Below, piece by piece: positions 17,306-27,368 of a stretch of 64,000 bases of DNA. Position numbers and translations under genes: made by a program. Origin of the DNA: Deltaproteobacteria bacterium HGW-Deltaproteobacteria-8 (GTDB taxonomy: Bacteria; Desulfobacterota; Desulfovibrionia; Desulfovibrionales; Desulfovibrionaceae); contig PHAR01000002.1 of the NCBI GenBank assembly GCA_002840405.1, positions 62,001 through 126,000 on the forward strand. The letters run 5' to 3'. The first letter of the stretch is position 1. The number at the start of each line of letters is the position of its first letter. Below the pieces are notes generated by a model that saw only the letters and a program-made list of their open reading frames with translations, had not been told where the DNA came from and did no database searches.

Positions 17306-19363
17306 ATGGGTTTGGATCGTAGAGGATTCGTCAAAATCGTCGTGGGAGGCGTTGCAGGCACCCTGTTCACGCCTGTCATCTGGAAGAGCCTGGATGATGT
17401 ATCCATCTGGTCCCAGAACTGGCCGTGGATCCCCCGCCTGAACAAGGGCGAGGTGAAAAGCAAGGCCGCTCTGAGTAAACTTTGCCCCGCCGGTTGCGCC
17501 GTTAAGGTCAAGACCGTTGGCGGGCTTCCCTTTGCAGTGGTTGGCAACACCGCCAATCCCCTGAGCAAGGGCGGCGTGTGCCCCGTGTGCGCGGCCGGCG
17601 CCCAGCTCATGTACAGCCCTGCTCGCGTCAAGTCGCCCATGAAGAAGGTCGGCGAGGGCAAGTTCGAGGCCATCAAGTGGGAGGACGCCGAGGCGCTCCT
17701 GGTTGAGAAGCTCACCGCGCTCAAGGGCCAGAACGGCAAGATCGCCGCCATCAACGGCGACGAGACCGGCTCCGCGGGCGAGGTCCTCTCCGGCCTGCTG
17801 GCCGGGCTGGGCAACTCCGGCTGCTACATGATGCCCGGTGAGAAGTTCGTGGCCGAGAAGGGGGTGAAGCTCATGGGCGGCTCCGGCCAGCCCGGCTTCG
17901 ACATCGCCGGTTCCGACCTGGTGCTCATGATCGGCGCGGACGCGCTCGACTCCTGGGGCACCACCGTGGCCAACCAGAAGGCCTTTGCCGCTACGCGCCC
18001 CACGGGCGGCGTGGCCACGGCCAAGTTCGTCTACGCCGGTCCGGTGCTGAACCACACCGCCGCCGTGAGCGACAAGTTCCTGCCGGTTCCCCCGACCGCC
18101 ACCGCGGCCTTCGCGCTGGGCTTGGCGAACCTGCTCATCAATGCCGGCGCCGTGTGCTCCGCCCCGGACTTCGCCGAGTACAAGGCCCTGGCTGCCAAGT
18201 ACACGGCTGAGGAAGTGGAGAAGGCCACGGGCCTGAAGGCCGAGTCCATGAAGGAGCTGGCCGCCCTGATCAAGGCCGCCAAGGCCCCGCTGGTCATCGC
18301 CGGAGCCTCCTTCGGCCAGGGCGCTGGCGCCCTGGACTTCGTGGCCGGCGCTTCCCTGAACGTGCTCCTGGGCCGCGTGGGCGGTGGCATGACGCTTCTG
18401 CCCGCCGCTCCCAAGGCTGTGGCTGGCGCTGGCGCCTCCGACAAGGACGCCGGGAGCTTCCTGGCCGACGTGTCCACGGGCAAGGCCGCACCGGGCGTGC
18501 TCCTGGTGTACGAGGCCAATCCGGCCTACGCCCTGCCCCAGGCGGGCGACATGGCCAAGGCCCTGGGCAACATCGCCTTCAAGGTCTCCTTCAGCACCTA
18601 CATGGATGAGACGGCAAGCCTGTGCGATCTCATCCTGCCTGCCCCGCACCCGTTCGAGCGCTACGACGACAACCTGAATCCCTACGGCGTGGCCAAGCCC
18701 ACGTACCTGGCCGGAAAGCCGGTGGTACAGAAGCCCGTGGCGGACTGCAAGGACCCGGTGGACGTGCTCCTGGGCGCGGCTGCCAAGCTCGGCCTGTCGC
18801 TCGGGTTCGACACCTACGCCGACGTCATCAAGGCCAAGGCCAAGGCCCTTGGCGCGGACTTCGACGCGCTGGTCGCTGGCGGCATCTGGACCGGCGAGGC
18901 CAAGGGCGGTTCCCTGAACCTGGGCGCGAGCGCCCTGGCCAAGGTCGCCATGCCCAAGGCTGACGACAAGACCCTGGCCCTGGCTCCCATGAGCAACCAG
19001 GCTTACGGCAGCGCCACTCTGGCCACTCCGCCCGCCAACCTGCTGGCTGTCCGCGATACGGAACTCTCTGGCAAGGACCTCTTTGTCCAGATGAACGCCG
19101 CCACCGCCAAGAAGGTCGGCGTGGCCGAGGGCGCCAGGGTCAAGCTCAGCGCTGGCAAGGGCGAGCTCAAGGCCCGCGTCCACCTGAACGAGGGTGTTGC
19201 CCCCGGCACGGTCGCCGTGCTCCTGGGCTTTGGCCGCAGCGCTTGGGACGAGTTCACCAAGGGCAAGGGCGATAACGTTTACAAGATCCTCACGGTGAGC
19301 GACGAAGCAGGCACGGGCCTGAAGGTGTGGGCTGGCTCCACCGTCACCGTCGCCAAGGTCTAG
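17306..19363 (+). CDS. qrcB: Molybdopterin-oxidoreductase-like subunit QrcB
   Basis: A 685-aa large subunit. The N-terminus has a twin-arginine signal (DRRGFVKIVVGGVAG), so it is exported folded to the periplasm. Residual Fe-S-type cysteines appear in LCPAGCAVKVK and GGVCPVCAAG, and the fold family is that of formate dehydrogenase/DMSO reductase large subunits. In D. vulgaris Qrc this subunit is known to lack the molybdenum cofactor, acting as a scaffold or electron conduit. ATG at 17306 is 16 bp after qrcA; an upstream open frame is rejected because the TAT motif would be internal. Confidence 0.93.
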   Translation: MGLDRRGFVKIVVGGVAGTLFTPVIWKSLDDVSIWSQNWPWIPRLNKGEVKSKAALSKLCPAGCAVKVKTVGGLPFAVVGNTANPLSKGGVCPVCAAGAQLMYSPARVKSPMKKVGEGKFEAIKWEDAEALLVEKLTALKGQNGKIAAINGDETGSAGEVLSGLLAGLGNSGCYMMPGEKFVAEKGVKLMGGSGQPGFDIAGSDLVLMIGADALDSWGTTVANQKAFAATRPTGGVATAKFVYAGPVLNHTAAVSDKFLPVPPTATAAFALGLANLLINAGAVCSAPDFAEYKALAAKYTAEEVEKATGLKAESMKELAALIKAAKAPLVIAGASFGQGAGALDFVAGASLNVLLGRVGGGMTLLPAAPKAVAGAGASDKDAGSFLADVSTGKAAPGVLLVYEANPAYALPQAGDMAKALGNIAFKVSFSTYMDETASLCDLILPAPHPFERYDDNLNPYGVAKPTYLAGKPVVQKPVADCKDPVDVLLGAAAKLGLSLGFDTYADVIKAKAKALGADFDALVAGGIWTGEAKGGSLNLGASALAKVAMPKADDKTLALAPMSNQAYGSATLATPPANLLAVRDTELSGKDLFVQMNAATAKKVGVAEGARVKLSAGKGELKARVHLNEGVAPGTVAVLLGFGRSAWDEFTKGKGDNVYKILTVSDEAGTGLKVWAGSTVTVAKV

Positions 19364-19376
19364 GGGGAATACCAAC

Positions 19377-20165
19377 ATGGCACACGGAGCTACCAAAGAA
19401 TTCAAAGTCACGTGGGGTATGGTCATCGACCTGGACAAGTGTACGGGCTGCGGCGCGTGCATGACCGCCTGCCAGGTCGAGAACAACATCGCCCCCATGG
19501 TTGATGCGTCCAACAAGATGCGCACCTTAAGCTGGATGCTTGTGTTCGAGCTGTCCAACAAGAAGTCCGGGGCCGAGGCCGAAGTGGCCTACCTGCCGCG
19601 CCCCTGCATGCAGTGCGGCAACCCCGCCTGCGTGCCGGTTTGCCCGGTCGTGGCCACGGAGAAGAACGAGGAAGGCGGCATCGTCAGCCAGATCTATCCG
19701 CGCTGCATCGGCTGCCGGTACTGCATGGCCGCCTGCCCGTACCATGCCCGTTACTTCAACTGGGAAGATCCCATCTTCCCCAAGGGCATGGAGAAGGCGC
19801 TCTCTCCGAGCACCTCCGCCCGTCCGCGCGGCGTGGTCGAGAAGTGCAACTTCTGCCACACCCGTTTCATGGAGGCCAAGGACAAGGCCCGCCAGGAAGG
19901 CGGCAACCCGGAAGGTCTGGCCGACGGCGCTTACATGCCCGCCTGTGCTGAGATCTGCCCCACTGGCGCCATCAGCTTCGGCGATGTGAAGAACAAGGAA
20001 CACAAGGTGTTCGATTTGGCTCAGGGCAAAGACGCCTTCCGCCTGCTCGAGAAGCTGGGCCTGAATCCTCAGGTCTACTACGTGAGCAAGCGCGAGTGGG
20101 TGCGCAAACTGGGCGATAACTACGCCGCCACCGGCAAGCCCGGTGCCGCCAAGAAGCATTCCTAG
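19377..20165 (+). CDS. qrcC: Iron-sulfur subunit QrcC
   Basis: A 262-aa Fe-S protein with cysteine motifs in the order CTGCGACMTAC, CMQCGNPACVPVC, CIGCRYCMAAC, and CNFCHTR with CAEIC, the arrangement of the four-cluster HybA/DsrO/PsrB-type subunits. It carries electrons between QrcA/B and the quinone-reducing QrcD. No signal peptide of its own; it is probably exported with QrcB by the TAT route. Starts 13 bp after qrcB. Confidence 0.95.
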   Translation: MAHGATKEFKVTWGMVIDLDKCTGCGACMTACQVENNIAPMVDASNKMRTLSWMLVFELSNKKSGAEAEVAYLPRPCMQCGNPACVPVCPVVATEKNEEGGIVSQIYPRCIGCRYCMAACPYHARYFNWEDPIFPKGMEKALSPSTSARPRGVVEKCNFCHTRFMEAKDKARQEGGNPEGLADGAYMPACAEICPTGAISFGDVKNKEHKVFDLAQGKDAFRLLEKLGLNPQVYYVSKREWVRKLGDNYAATGKPGAAKKHS

Positions 20166-20174
20166 GGGGCGCAA

Positions 20175-21404
20175 ATGGATAGAGCACTCTTTCCCGACGG
20201 TGTGGAGCGTTGCTCCTTCGGTAAATTCGTACTGTGGATGGGTTTCATCTCGGCCTTCTTCCTGTTCGGGCTGTACGCCATGCTGCTCATTTTCTACAAG
20301 GGCATCGTGGTCACCGGTCTGGACAACTACTTCGGATTCGGCCTCTGGATCACCTTCGACCTGGCGGTCATCGCCCTGGGCGCAGGCGCATTCTTTACGG
20401 GCTTTTTGAAGTACATCCTGAAGATCGACCAGCTCAAAAACATCATCAACCTGACGGTCATCGTCGGGTTCATCTGCTACTCGGGCGCCATGCTGGTGTT
20501 GACCATGGACATCGGCCAGCCGATCCGCGCATGGTTCGGCTACTGGCACCCGAACGTCCATTCCATGCTGACGGAAGTCATCTTCTGCATCACCTGCTAC
20601 TGCCTGGTGCTCGTCATTGAGTTCGTGCCCCTGGTTCTGGAGCAGAAGCAGCTGAACAAGATTCCCTTCCTGCACCACCTGGCGCACAACATGCACGTGA
20701 ACATGGCTTTGTTCGCGGGCATCGGCGCCTTCCTGTCCACCTTCCACCAGGGGTCGCTGGGCGGCATGTACGGCGTCCTGCAGGGTCGCCCCTATGCCTT
20801 CCGCGAAGGCTTCTTCATCTGGCCCTGGACGTTCTTCCTGTTCGTCCTGTCGGCGGTTGGCTGCGGCCCCATCTTCACGGTGCTCTGCTGCACCCTGATG
20901 GAGAAGATGACCGGCCGCAAGCTGGTGGACTTCAAGACCAAGGCCCTCATGGGCAAGATCGCGGGCACCATGCTCACCGTCTACATCTTCTTCAAGATCC
21001 TGGACACCTGGGCCTGGGCCAATAACTACCTGCCCAGTGTCGGCATGACCTTTGACCAGATGTTCTACGGCGTGATCTACGGCAAGTGGCTCATGTTCAC
21101 GGAGATCATCCTCTGTGGTCTGGTTCCGGCCATCATGCTCATCACCCCGAGCATTCGCAACAATCCGACCCTGCTCTACACCGCAGGCATCCTGGACTGC
21201 ATCGGCATCAGCCTGAATCGCTACCTGTTCACGGTCCAGAGCATCGCCATGCCCATCCTGCCCTTCGACAACTGGCAGTTTTACGCGCCCAACTGGGCGG
21301 AGTGGGCTACCAGCGGCATGATCGTGGCCTACGGCATCCTGGTCATGAGCCTGTCCTACCGCTACCTGCCTGTGTTCCCGCAAGAACGGGGAATGAACAA
21401 GTAG
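20175..21404 (+). CDS. qrcD: NrfD/PsrC-type membrane subunit QrcD
   Basis: A 409-aa integral membrane protein with about ten TM segments, for example FISAFFLFGLYAMLLIFYKG and LWITFDLAVIALGAGAFFTG. This is the NrfD/PsrC fold that holds the menaquinone site. It completes the Qrc complex, which feeds electrons from periplasmic hydrogen and formate oxidation into the menaquinone pool for sulfate reduction. Starts 9 bp after qrcC and is followed by a strong terminator. Confidence 0.95.
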   Translation: MDRALFPDGVERCSFGKFVLWMGFISAFFLFGLYAMLLIFYKGIVVTGLDNYFGFGLWITFDLAVIALGAGAFFTGFLKYILKIDQLKNIINLTVIVGFICYSGAMLVLTMDIGQPIRAWFGYWHPNVHSMLTEVIFCITCYCLVLVIEFVPLVLEQKQLNKIPFLHHLAHNMHVNMALFAGIGAFLSTFHQGSLGGMYGVLQGRPYAFREGFFIWPWTFFLFVLSAVGCGPIFTVLCCTLMEKMTGRKLVDFKTKALMGKIAGTMLTVYIFFKILDTWAWANNYLPSVGMTFDQMFYGVIYGKWLMFTEIILCGLVPAIMLITPSIRNNPTLLYTAGILDCIGISLNRYLFTVQSIAMPILPFDNWQFYAPNWAEWATSGMIVAYGILVMSLSYRYLPVFPQERGMNK

Positions 21405-21431
21405 CGAGGCTCCTGCCTCACTCGCCTCCTG

Positions 21432-21462
21432 GAGCCCGGCCGCAAGGTCGGGCTCTTTTTTT
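21432..21462 (+). terminator. Intrinsic terminator of qrcABCD
   Basis: A 9-bp stem (21432-21440 with 21447-21455, one G-U pair) followed by a run of T to 21462, 27 bp after the qrcD stop. Confidence 0.9.
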
Positions 21463-21771
21463 GTCTTGCGGCCACGGGGCGGGAGAAACAGGCGTTCCCC
21501 CCGTCCCGGCATTCGAGCCTGAGTCACGCCGCCCGGCTTCGCTCCGTCTGAATCCTCCTTGCTGGCGCCAGCGCCGCCAGGCTTGGCGTTGCCCGGCCAG
21601 CGGCACGGCCATCACTCGCCCGGCAGGCTCGGCATGAGCGCCTGCACGCGTTTCCGCAGGGCGCCCACCGCTTGGCCGAAAGGCGACACCCTGGCCCCCT
21701 CTGGTCAGGTCCAAGCTGGTTTACCTAAAGGCCGCAGGAGACCTGGTCACTGCCCCGGCACGCAAATAAAG
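21463..21771. other. Intergenic stretch with no recognised feature
   Basis: About 310 bp between the qrcD terminator and the RND-pump terminator. A 98-codon open frame crosses it on the minus strand but is Arg/Gly-rich, has no RBS and overlaps the qrc terminator. I see no RNA gene, promoter pair or repeat here. Confidence 0.5.
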
Positions 21772-21801
21772 CGCGGCCACCAGCAATCGCCGGTGGCCGC
21801 G
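21772..21801 (-). terminator. Terminator of the RND operon
   Basis: A 10-bp perfect stem (21772-21781 with 21792-21801) and 10-nt loop, 34 bp past the RND stop on the minus strand, followed there by GCTTTATTTG. Confidence 0.7.
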
Positions 21802-21835
21802 TTGAACGCGCGGGTCGCTTTGGATGAACGCCTGG

Positions 21836-24800
21836 CTATTCGGCGTCGTTGATGTCCTGGGGAGGCTTCTTGCCGCTGCCCTCGTCCTTGCGGTCCTTCA
21901 TGACCAGATCGCGCAGGTCTTGGGCCATGTCCTTGGACTCGGAGGCCTTGAGCGGGTGCCGCAGCCTGTACATGCGCTCGCGCAGGGTCTGGCGGGCGCG
22001 TGCGGCGCGGAGCAGGACTCCTTCGCGCAGGGCAGGCAGGCGGTTGATGAGCCTGCGGTACAGCGGCAGGTGCGACAAGAGCCCGTCCAGGCGCCCCACG
22101 GCGATGCAGAAGAGCTCGGCCAGGCGGTGCAGGCGCGGGCTCTGGCGCAGGTGCCGGAACAGGCCGACAACGCCGCGGTGGCGCATGAAGTCCTGGAAGT
22201 CGTCCATGTAGGTGTAATAGACCGGGGTCAGGTAGAGGGTGACCACCTGGGAGAGGATCAGCCCGCCCACCACCACCAGGCCCAGGGGCCGACGCGCCTC
22301 CGCGCCCACGCCGAAGCCCAGCGCGATGGGCAGCGCGCCCATGATGGCGGCCATGGTGGTCATCATGATGGGCCGGAAGCGCACGATGCAGCCCTCGAAG
22401 GCGGCCTCGGCCGGGGTCATGCCGCGCTTCTCGGCCTCGATGGCGAAGTCCACCACCATGATGGCGTTCTTCTTGACGATGCCGATGAGCATGATGATGC
22501 CCACAAAGCCATACAGGTGCAGCTCCTGGCGGAAGATGATGAGCGAAAGCAGCCCGCCCATGGCCGCAGAGGGCAGGCCCGAGAGGATGGTCAGCGGGTG
22601 GATGAAGCTCTCGTACAGGCAGCCCAGGATGATGTAGATGACCACGATGGCGATGATGAGCAGGAAGCCGGCCGTGCCCATGGAGCCCTTGAAGGAGCTG
22701 GCCGTGCCCTCGAAGTCGGCGTTCACCGTGTCCGGGAGCTTCTGGCGGGCGGTCTTCTGCACGCTGGCCATGGCCTGGTCCAGGGACAAACCCGGCGCCA
22801 GGTCAAACGAGATGGTCACCGAGGGCAGCTGGCCCGAGTGGTTCACGGTCATGGGGCCGGTGCCCTCAATCACGTCCACCAGGGCGTCCAGGCGCACGAG
22901 CTTGCCGGACTTGGAGCGCACGTAGAGCATGGACAGGGCCAGCGGGTTGCTGCGGTACTGCGGCAGAAGCTCCAGGATGACCTTGTAGGAGTCGTTCTCG
23001 GCATAGATGGTGGAGATCTGGCGCGAGCCGTAGGCCGAGTACATGGCCGTCTCGATGGCCTCGGCCGTGACCCCAAGGCTTGCGGCCAGATCGCGGTTGA
23101 TCTTCAGGTCCACCTGGGGCGCGTTCACCTGCAGGTCCGTGGCCACGCGCAGAAGCCCGGGAATCTTGGACAGGGCTGTCACCAGCTCGCCTGTGGCCTG
23201 GTAGAGGATGCTGGTGTCCGGGCAGAGCAGGGTGAACTGGTAGTCGCCCTTGGTGGGCTTGCCGCTCATGCGGATCATGGGCGGGTTCTGCACAAAGGCG
23301 AGCAGGCCCGGCTGGGATTGCAGCCTGGGTTGCAGGCGCGCCAGCACCTCGTCGGTGCTGGACTTGCGCTTCTCGTTCAGGAAGGCGATGGTGTAGCCCT
23401 GGTTCACGGTGCCGACTCCCGCCACCTGGATGACATCGCGGATGTCCTTGTCCGAGAGCAAGAGCGGCGTCAGGGCTCTCTGCGACTTGGCCTGGTCCTC
23501 GAAGGAGTTGCCCTGGGGGCCTTGCACGATTCCGAAGAGCGTGCCCATGTCGTCCGAGGGCAAAAAGCCCTTGGGCACGATGATGAACAGCGCGATGGTC
23601 AAAAGGAAGAGCACGCCCGAGGAGATCATGGTCCAGCGTCGGTGGTCCAGGGCGAAGTGCAGGGTGCGGCGGTAGAAGGCCACGGCCCGGTCGAAGATGG
23701 GGTCGGTATGCTCCAGGTGCGAGCCGCTCTTGAGCCAGCGCGAGCAGAGCATGGGCGTAAGGCTTAAGGAGACCACGCCGGAGACGAGGATGGCGGCGGT
23801 GATGACCACCGCGAACTCGTTCAGGATGCGGCCGATGATGCCCGGCATGAACAGGATGGGGATGAACACCACGGCCAGGGACAGGGTCATGGTGACGATG
23901 GTCGAGCCGATCTCCTTGGCTCCGTCGAGCGCCGCCTCCATGGGCGTCTTGCCCATTTCCATATGGCGCACCACGTTCTCCAGCATGACGATGGCGTCAT
24001 CCACCACGAAGCCCACGGCGAGCGTCAGGGCCATGAGCGAGAAGTTGTCCAGGGTGAAGTGCATGAAATGCATGACCGCGAAGGTGCTGATGATGGAGAA
24101 GGGGATGGCCACGGCGGTGATGATGGTGCCGGGGATGTTGCGCAAAAACAGGAAGACCACCAGCACCACCAGGGCCACGGCCAGGGCCAGGGTGAACTTC
24201 ACGTCCTCCACGGACTGGCGGATGGGCTTGCTGCGGTCGAAGAGCTCATGCAGCTCGACGCTGGCCGGCAGCTGCTTGCGGATGGTGGGCAGAAGCTGGT
24301 TGATGCGGTCCACCACCTCGATGGTGTTGGAGCCTGGCTGGCGCTTGATGGCTACCACCAGGGTGCGCTCATCGTTGAGCCAGGAGCCGCTCTTCTCGGT
24401 CAGGGTGCTGTCCTTGGCCCGGCCGATGTCCTGCAGGCGGATCGGCATCCCGTTCTTGTAGTCCACGATGATCGGGCTGTAGCGCTCGGCGCGCTTGAGC
24501 TGGCCGTCGGCGTCGATGGTGATGCTCTTGTGCGGCCCGTCGAGCGTGCCCATGGGCAGGTTGACGTTCTCCGCCGACACGGCCCCGGCCACCTGGTCGA
24601 GCCCGATGCCAAGCGAGGCCAGCTTGCGCGGGTCCACCTGGATGCGCACGGCGTACTTCTGCTCGCCGTAGATGAGCACCTGGGCCACGCCGGGCACCAT
24701 GGACAGGGTCTGGGTGACGAAGGTGGTGGCGTAGTCGTTGACCGTGGACAGGGGCAGAGTCTTGGACTTGATGGCCATGTAAAAGATGGGCGAGTCCGCC

Positions 24801-25198
24801 GGGTTGACCTTGTCGTAGGTCGGCTCGTCGGTCATGGTGTTGGGCAGGCTGCCGCGCGCCTTGGTGATGGCCGCCTGCACGTCCATGGCCGCCTTGTCGA
24901 TGTCCTTGTTCAGGTCGAACATGAGCGTGATCGTGGTCATGCTCTGGCTGCTGGTGGAGCTCATGGCCGACAGCCCGGAGATGGCCGAGAACTGGCGCTC
25001 CAGGGGCGAGGCCACGGAGGAGGACATGGTCTTGGGGCTGGCGCCGGGCAGGGTGGCCGAGACCTGGATGACCGGGAAGTCCACGGCTGGCAGGTAGCTC
25101 ACGGGCAGGTTGAAGTAGCTGGCGATGCCGAAGAAGAGCAGGCCCAGCATGACCAGCGTGGTCATCACCGGGCGGGTGATGAAGAGCCTGGTGTTCAT
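21836..25198 (-). CDS. RND efflux pump inner-membrane transporter
   Basis: A 1120-aa AcrB/MdtB-like proton-driven pump. The start (RLFITRPVMTTLVMLGLLF) and the TM4 proton-relay motif VGFVVDDAIVMLEN are typical, as are two large periplasmic loops and the second TM block ending in LSQVVTLYLTPVYYTYMDD. The unusual part is a C-terminal cytoplasmic extension of about 120 residues after the last TM helix, rich in Arg, Leu and finally Lys/Asp (ESKDMAQDLRDLVMKD), absent from most family members (about 1030-1050 aa). Its ATG overlaps the adaptor stop (ATGA). Substrate unknown. Confidence 0.93.
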   Translation of the reverse strand: MNTRLFITRPVMTTLVMLGLLFFGIASYFNLPVSYLPAVDFPVIQVSATLPGASPKTMSSSVASPLERQFSAISGLSAMSSTSSQSMTTITLMFDLNKDIDKAAMDVQAAITKARGSLPNTMTDEPTYDKVNPADSPIFYMAIKSKTLPLSTVNDYATTFVTQTLSMVPGVAQVLIYGEQKYAVRIQVDPRKLASLGIGLDQVAGAVSAENVNLPMGTLDGPHKSITIDADGQLKRAERYSPIIVDYKNGMPIRLQDIGRAKDSTLTEKSGSWLNDERTLVVAIKRQPGSNTIEVVDRINQLLPTIRKQLPASVELHELFDRSKPIRQSVEDVKFTLALAVALVVLVVFLFLRNIPGTIITAVAIPFSIISTFAVMHFMHFTLDNFSLMALTLAVGFVVDDAIVMLENVVRHMEMGKTPMEAALDGAKEIGSTIVTMTLSLAVVFIPILFMPGIIGRILNEFAVVITAAILVSGVVSLSLTPMLCSRWLKSGSHLEHTDPIFDRAVAFYRRTLHFALDHRRWTMISSGVLFLLTIALFIIVPKGFLPSDDMGTLFGIVQGPQGNSFEDQAKSQRALTPLLLSDKDIRDVIQVAGVGTVNQGYTIAFLNEKRKSSTDEVLARLQPRLQSQPGLLAFVQNPPMIRMSGKPTKGDYQFTLLCPDTSILYQATGELVTALSKIPGLLRVATDLQVNAPQVDLKINRDLAASLGVTAEAIETAMYSAYGSRQISTIYAENDSYKVILELLPQYRSNPLALSMLYVRSKSGKLVRLDALVDVIEGTGPMTVNHSGQLPSVTISFDLAPGLSLDQAMASVQKTARQKLPDTVNADFEGTASSFKGSMGTAGFLLIIAIVVIYIILGCLYESFIHPLTILSGLPSAAMGGLLSLIIFRQELHLYGFVGIIMLIGIVKKNAIMVVDFAIEAEKRGMTPAEAAFEGCIVRFRPIMMTTMAAIMGALPIALGFGVGAEARRPLGLVVVGGLILSQVVTLYLTPVYYTYMDDFQDFMRHRGVVGLFRHLRQSPRLHRLAELFCIAVGRLDGLLSHLPLYRRLINRLPALREGVLLRAARARQTLRERMYRLRHPLKASESKDMAQDLRDLVMKDRKDEGSGKKPPQDINDAE

Positions 25199-26397
25199 TT
25201 TGCGCTCTGTCCGGTTTCGTTGCCTGTTGCCGCCCCCGTGGCGGGCTTGTCAGCGGTCTTGGCGGGTGGCTTGCCGCCAGGCTTTTGGCCGGGCTCTTTG
25301 TCTGCGCCCTCCTCTTCGGACACGGCCGCGCCGGGGAACAGGCGCAGGTGCCCTTCGGTGACCACCACCTCGTCGCCGCGCAGACCCTTGTCGATCATGA
25401 CGGACTCGTGCACGCGCACGCCCACGCTGACGGGCTGCATCTCGGCGTGGCCGTCCTTGACCACGAACACGTAGGTTCCCTCCGGGCCGTTCTGCACGGC
25501 GCTTGAGGGCACCAGCACGGCGTCCTTGATGGTCTTGAGCACCAGGCCCACGGTGACGAACTGGCCGGGCCAGAGGCGTCCCTCGGGGTTCAAGAAGCGG
25601 GCCTTGAGGAGGATGGCCCCGGTGCCGGGGTCCACCTGGTTGTCCATGAAGGTCAGGGTGCCGACCTCGGGGTGGGCTTCCATGCCCGGCGGCGCGGCCT
25701 CCACGGCGAGGGTGCCTTGGGAGTACTGCCTGCGCAGCTCCGCCAGATAGCGCTCCGGCAGGGAGAAGCTCACCTCGAGCGGCGTGGTGGTGTTGACCAC
25801 GGCCAGGATGTCGTCCTTGTCCTTGACGAAGCTGCCCTCGTCGAACAGGGTGGCGCCGATGCGGCCGTCGATGGGCGAAGCGATGGTGTTGTAGGACAGG
25901 GTCTGCCGCGCGATGGAGGCTCCGGCCCCGCTGGCGCGCATGGCGTTCTTGGCGCGAACCGTGGCGGTGTGCTTCTCTTCGTACTGCTCGCGGCTGATGA
26001 CGCCCTGGTCGGCCAGGGTCTTGTAGCGCGCGAGGTCGCGTTCGAGCTGCTCGTAGTCTGCGCGGTCGCGCTGGAAGGTGGCCCCGGCCTGCTGCTCGGT
26101 CAGGGCGTTCACCGCCGGGTCGATGGTGTAGAGCACCTGGCCCGCCTTGACCAGGCTGCCCTCCACGAAGTGCACCTTCTTGATGTTCGCGGCGAACCTG
26201 GACTTGATGTTCACCGACACGGCGGCCTTGATGGTGCCGACTGTTGCGAGCACATACGGCGCGTCCTTGACCTCGGCCCTGGCTGTGACTACTGGCGCGG
26301 GCCGTTTGGCTTCCTTCTGCCCCCGGCCACAGCCGGAGAAGAGCAGGGCGGTTCCCATGAATATAAATAACATGAGCGAATAAATCATGTTACGCAT
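25195..26397 (-). CDS. RND efflux periplasmic adaptor lipoprotein
   Basis: A 400-aa membrane fusion protein. A lipobox (LLFSGC) follows a short hydrophobic N-terminus. The lipoyl and coiled-coil regions (FVEGSLVKAGQVLYTIDP; GVISREQYEEKHTA) and the beta-barrel (YNTIASPIDGRIGATLFDEGSF) are typical of MdtA/AcrA. The tail is low-complexity Lys/Pro/Gly/Thr. ATG at 26397 has GGAG 7 bp upstream; a GTG seven codons earlier is the alternative. First gene of the two-gene pump operon; a 12-bp palindrome lies 26 bp upstream. No outer-membrane factor is adjacent. Confidence 0.92.
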   Translation of the reverse strand: MRNMIYSLMLFIFMGTALLFSGCGRGQKEAKRPAPVVTARAEVKDAPYVLATVGTIKAAVSVNIKSRFAANIKKVHFVEGSLVKAGQVLYTIDPAVNALTEQQAGATFQRDRADYEQLERDLARYKTLADQGVISREQYEEKHTATVRAKNAMRASGAGASIARQTLSYNTIASPIDGRIGATLFDEGSFVKDKDDILAVVNTTTPLEVSFSLPERYLAELRRQYSQGTLAVEAAPPGMEAHPEVGTLTFMDNQVDPGTGAILLKARFLNPEGRLWPGQFVTVGLVLKTIKDAVLVPSSAVQNGPEGTYVFVVKDGHAEMQPVSVGVRVHESVMIDKGLRGDEVVVTEGHLRLFPGAAVSEEEGADKEPGQKPGGKPPAKTADKPATGAATGNETGQSAK

Positions 26398-26423
26398 ATG
26401 CTTACTCCGGCAGTACACGATTG

Positions 26424-26435
26424 AAACACGTGTTT
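26424..26435. promoter_or_regulatory. 12-bp palindrome upstream of the RND operon, candidate operator
   Basis: AAACACGTGTTT is a perfect palindrome 26 bp upstream of the adaptor start. Its outer arms (AAAC, GTTT) match those of the palindrome at 3499-3514 before the other exporter. Consistent with a TetR-like repressor, but no such gene is nearby. Confidence 0.45.
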
Positions 26436-26607
26436 AACATGCGGCTTGCCGCAAGGCAAGTGCTCACGTGCAAATGTGGAGCGGCTCAGTGCGGCCTTGA
26501 CCGGGTGTTTGCTGAAAGGCTACAAGGTGCAAGCAATTCGTGCCGGGCTCCCCGGCGACACCTGCGACCCGGCATGATTTCGACGCCGGGGCGCTTCTGG
26601 AGCATGC

Positions 26608-27336
<729 letters not shown>

Positions 27337-27368
27337 ACGGAACGATCCAGCCAACCAAGGAGACCGAT

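Noticed and set aside
17258-19561. 767-codon minus-strand frame
   Set aside because: Antisense to qrcB, whose TAT signal and operon context are clear.
21418-21714. 98-codon minus-strand frame in an intergenic region
   Set aside because: Overlaps the qrc terminator, lacks an RBS, low-complexity Arg/Gly composition.
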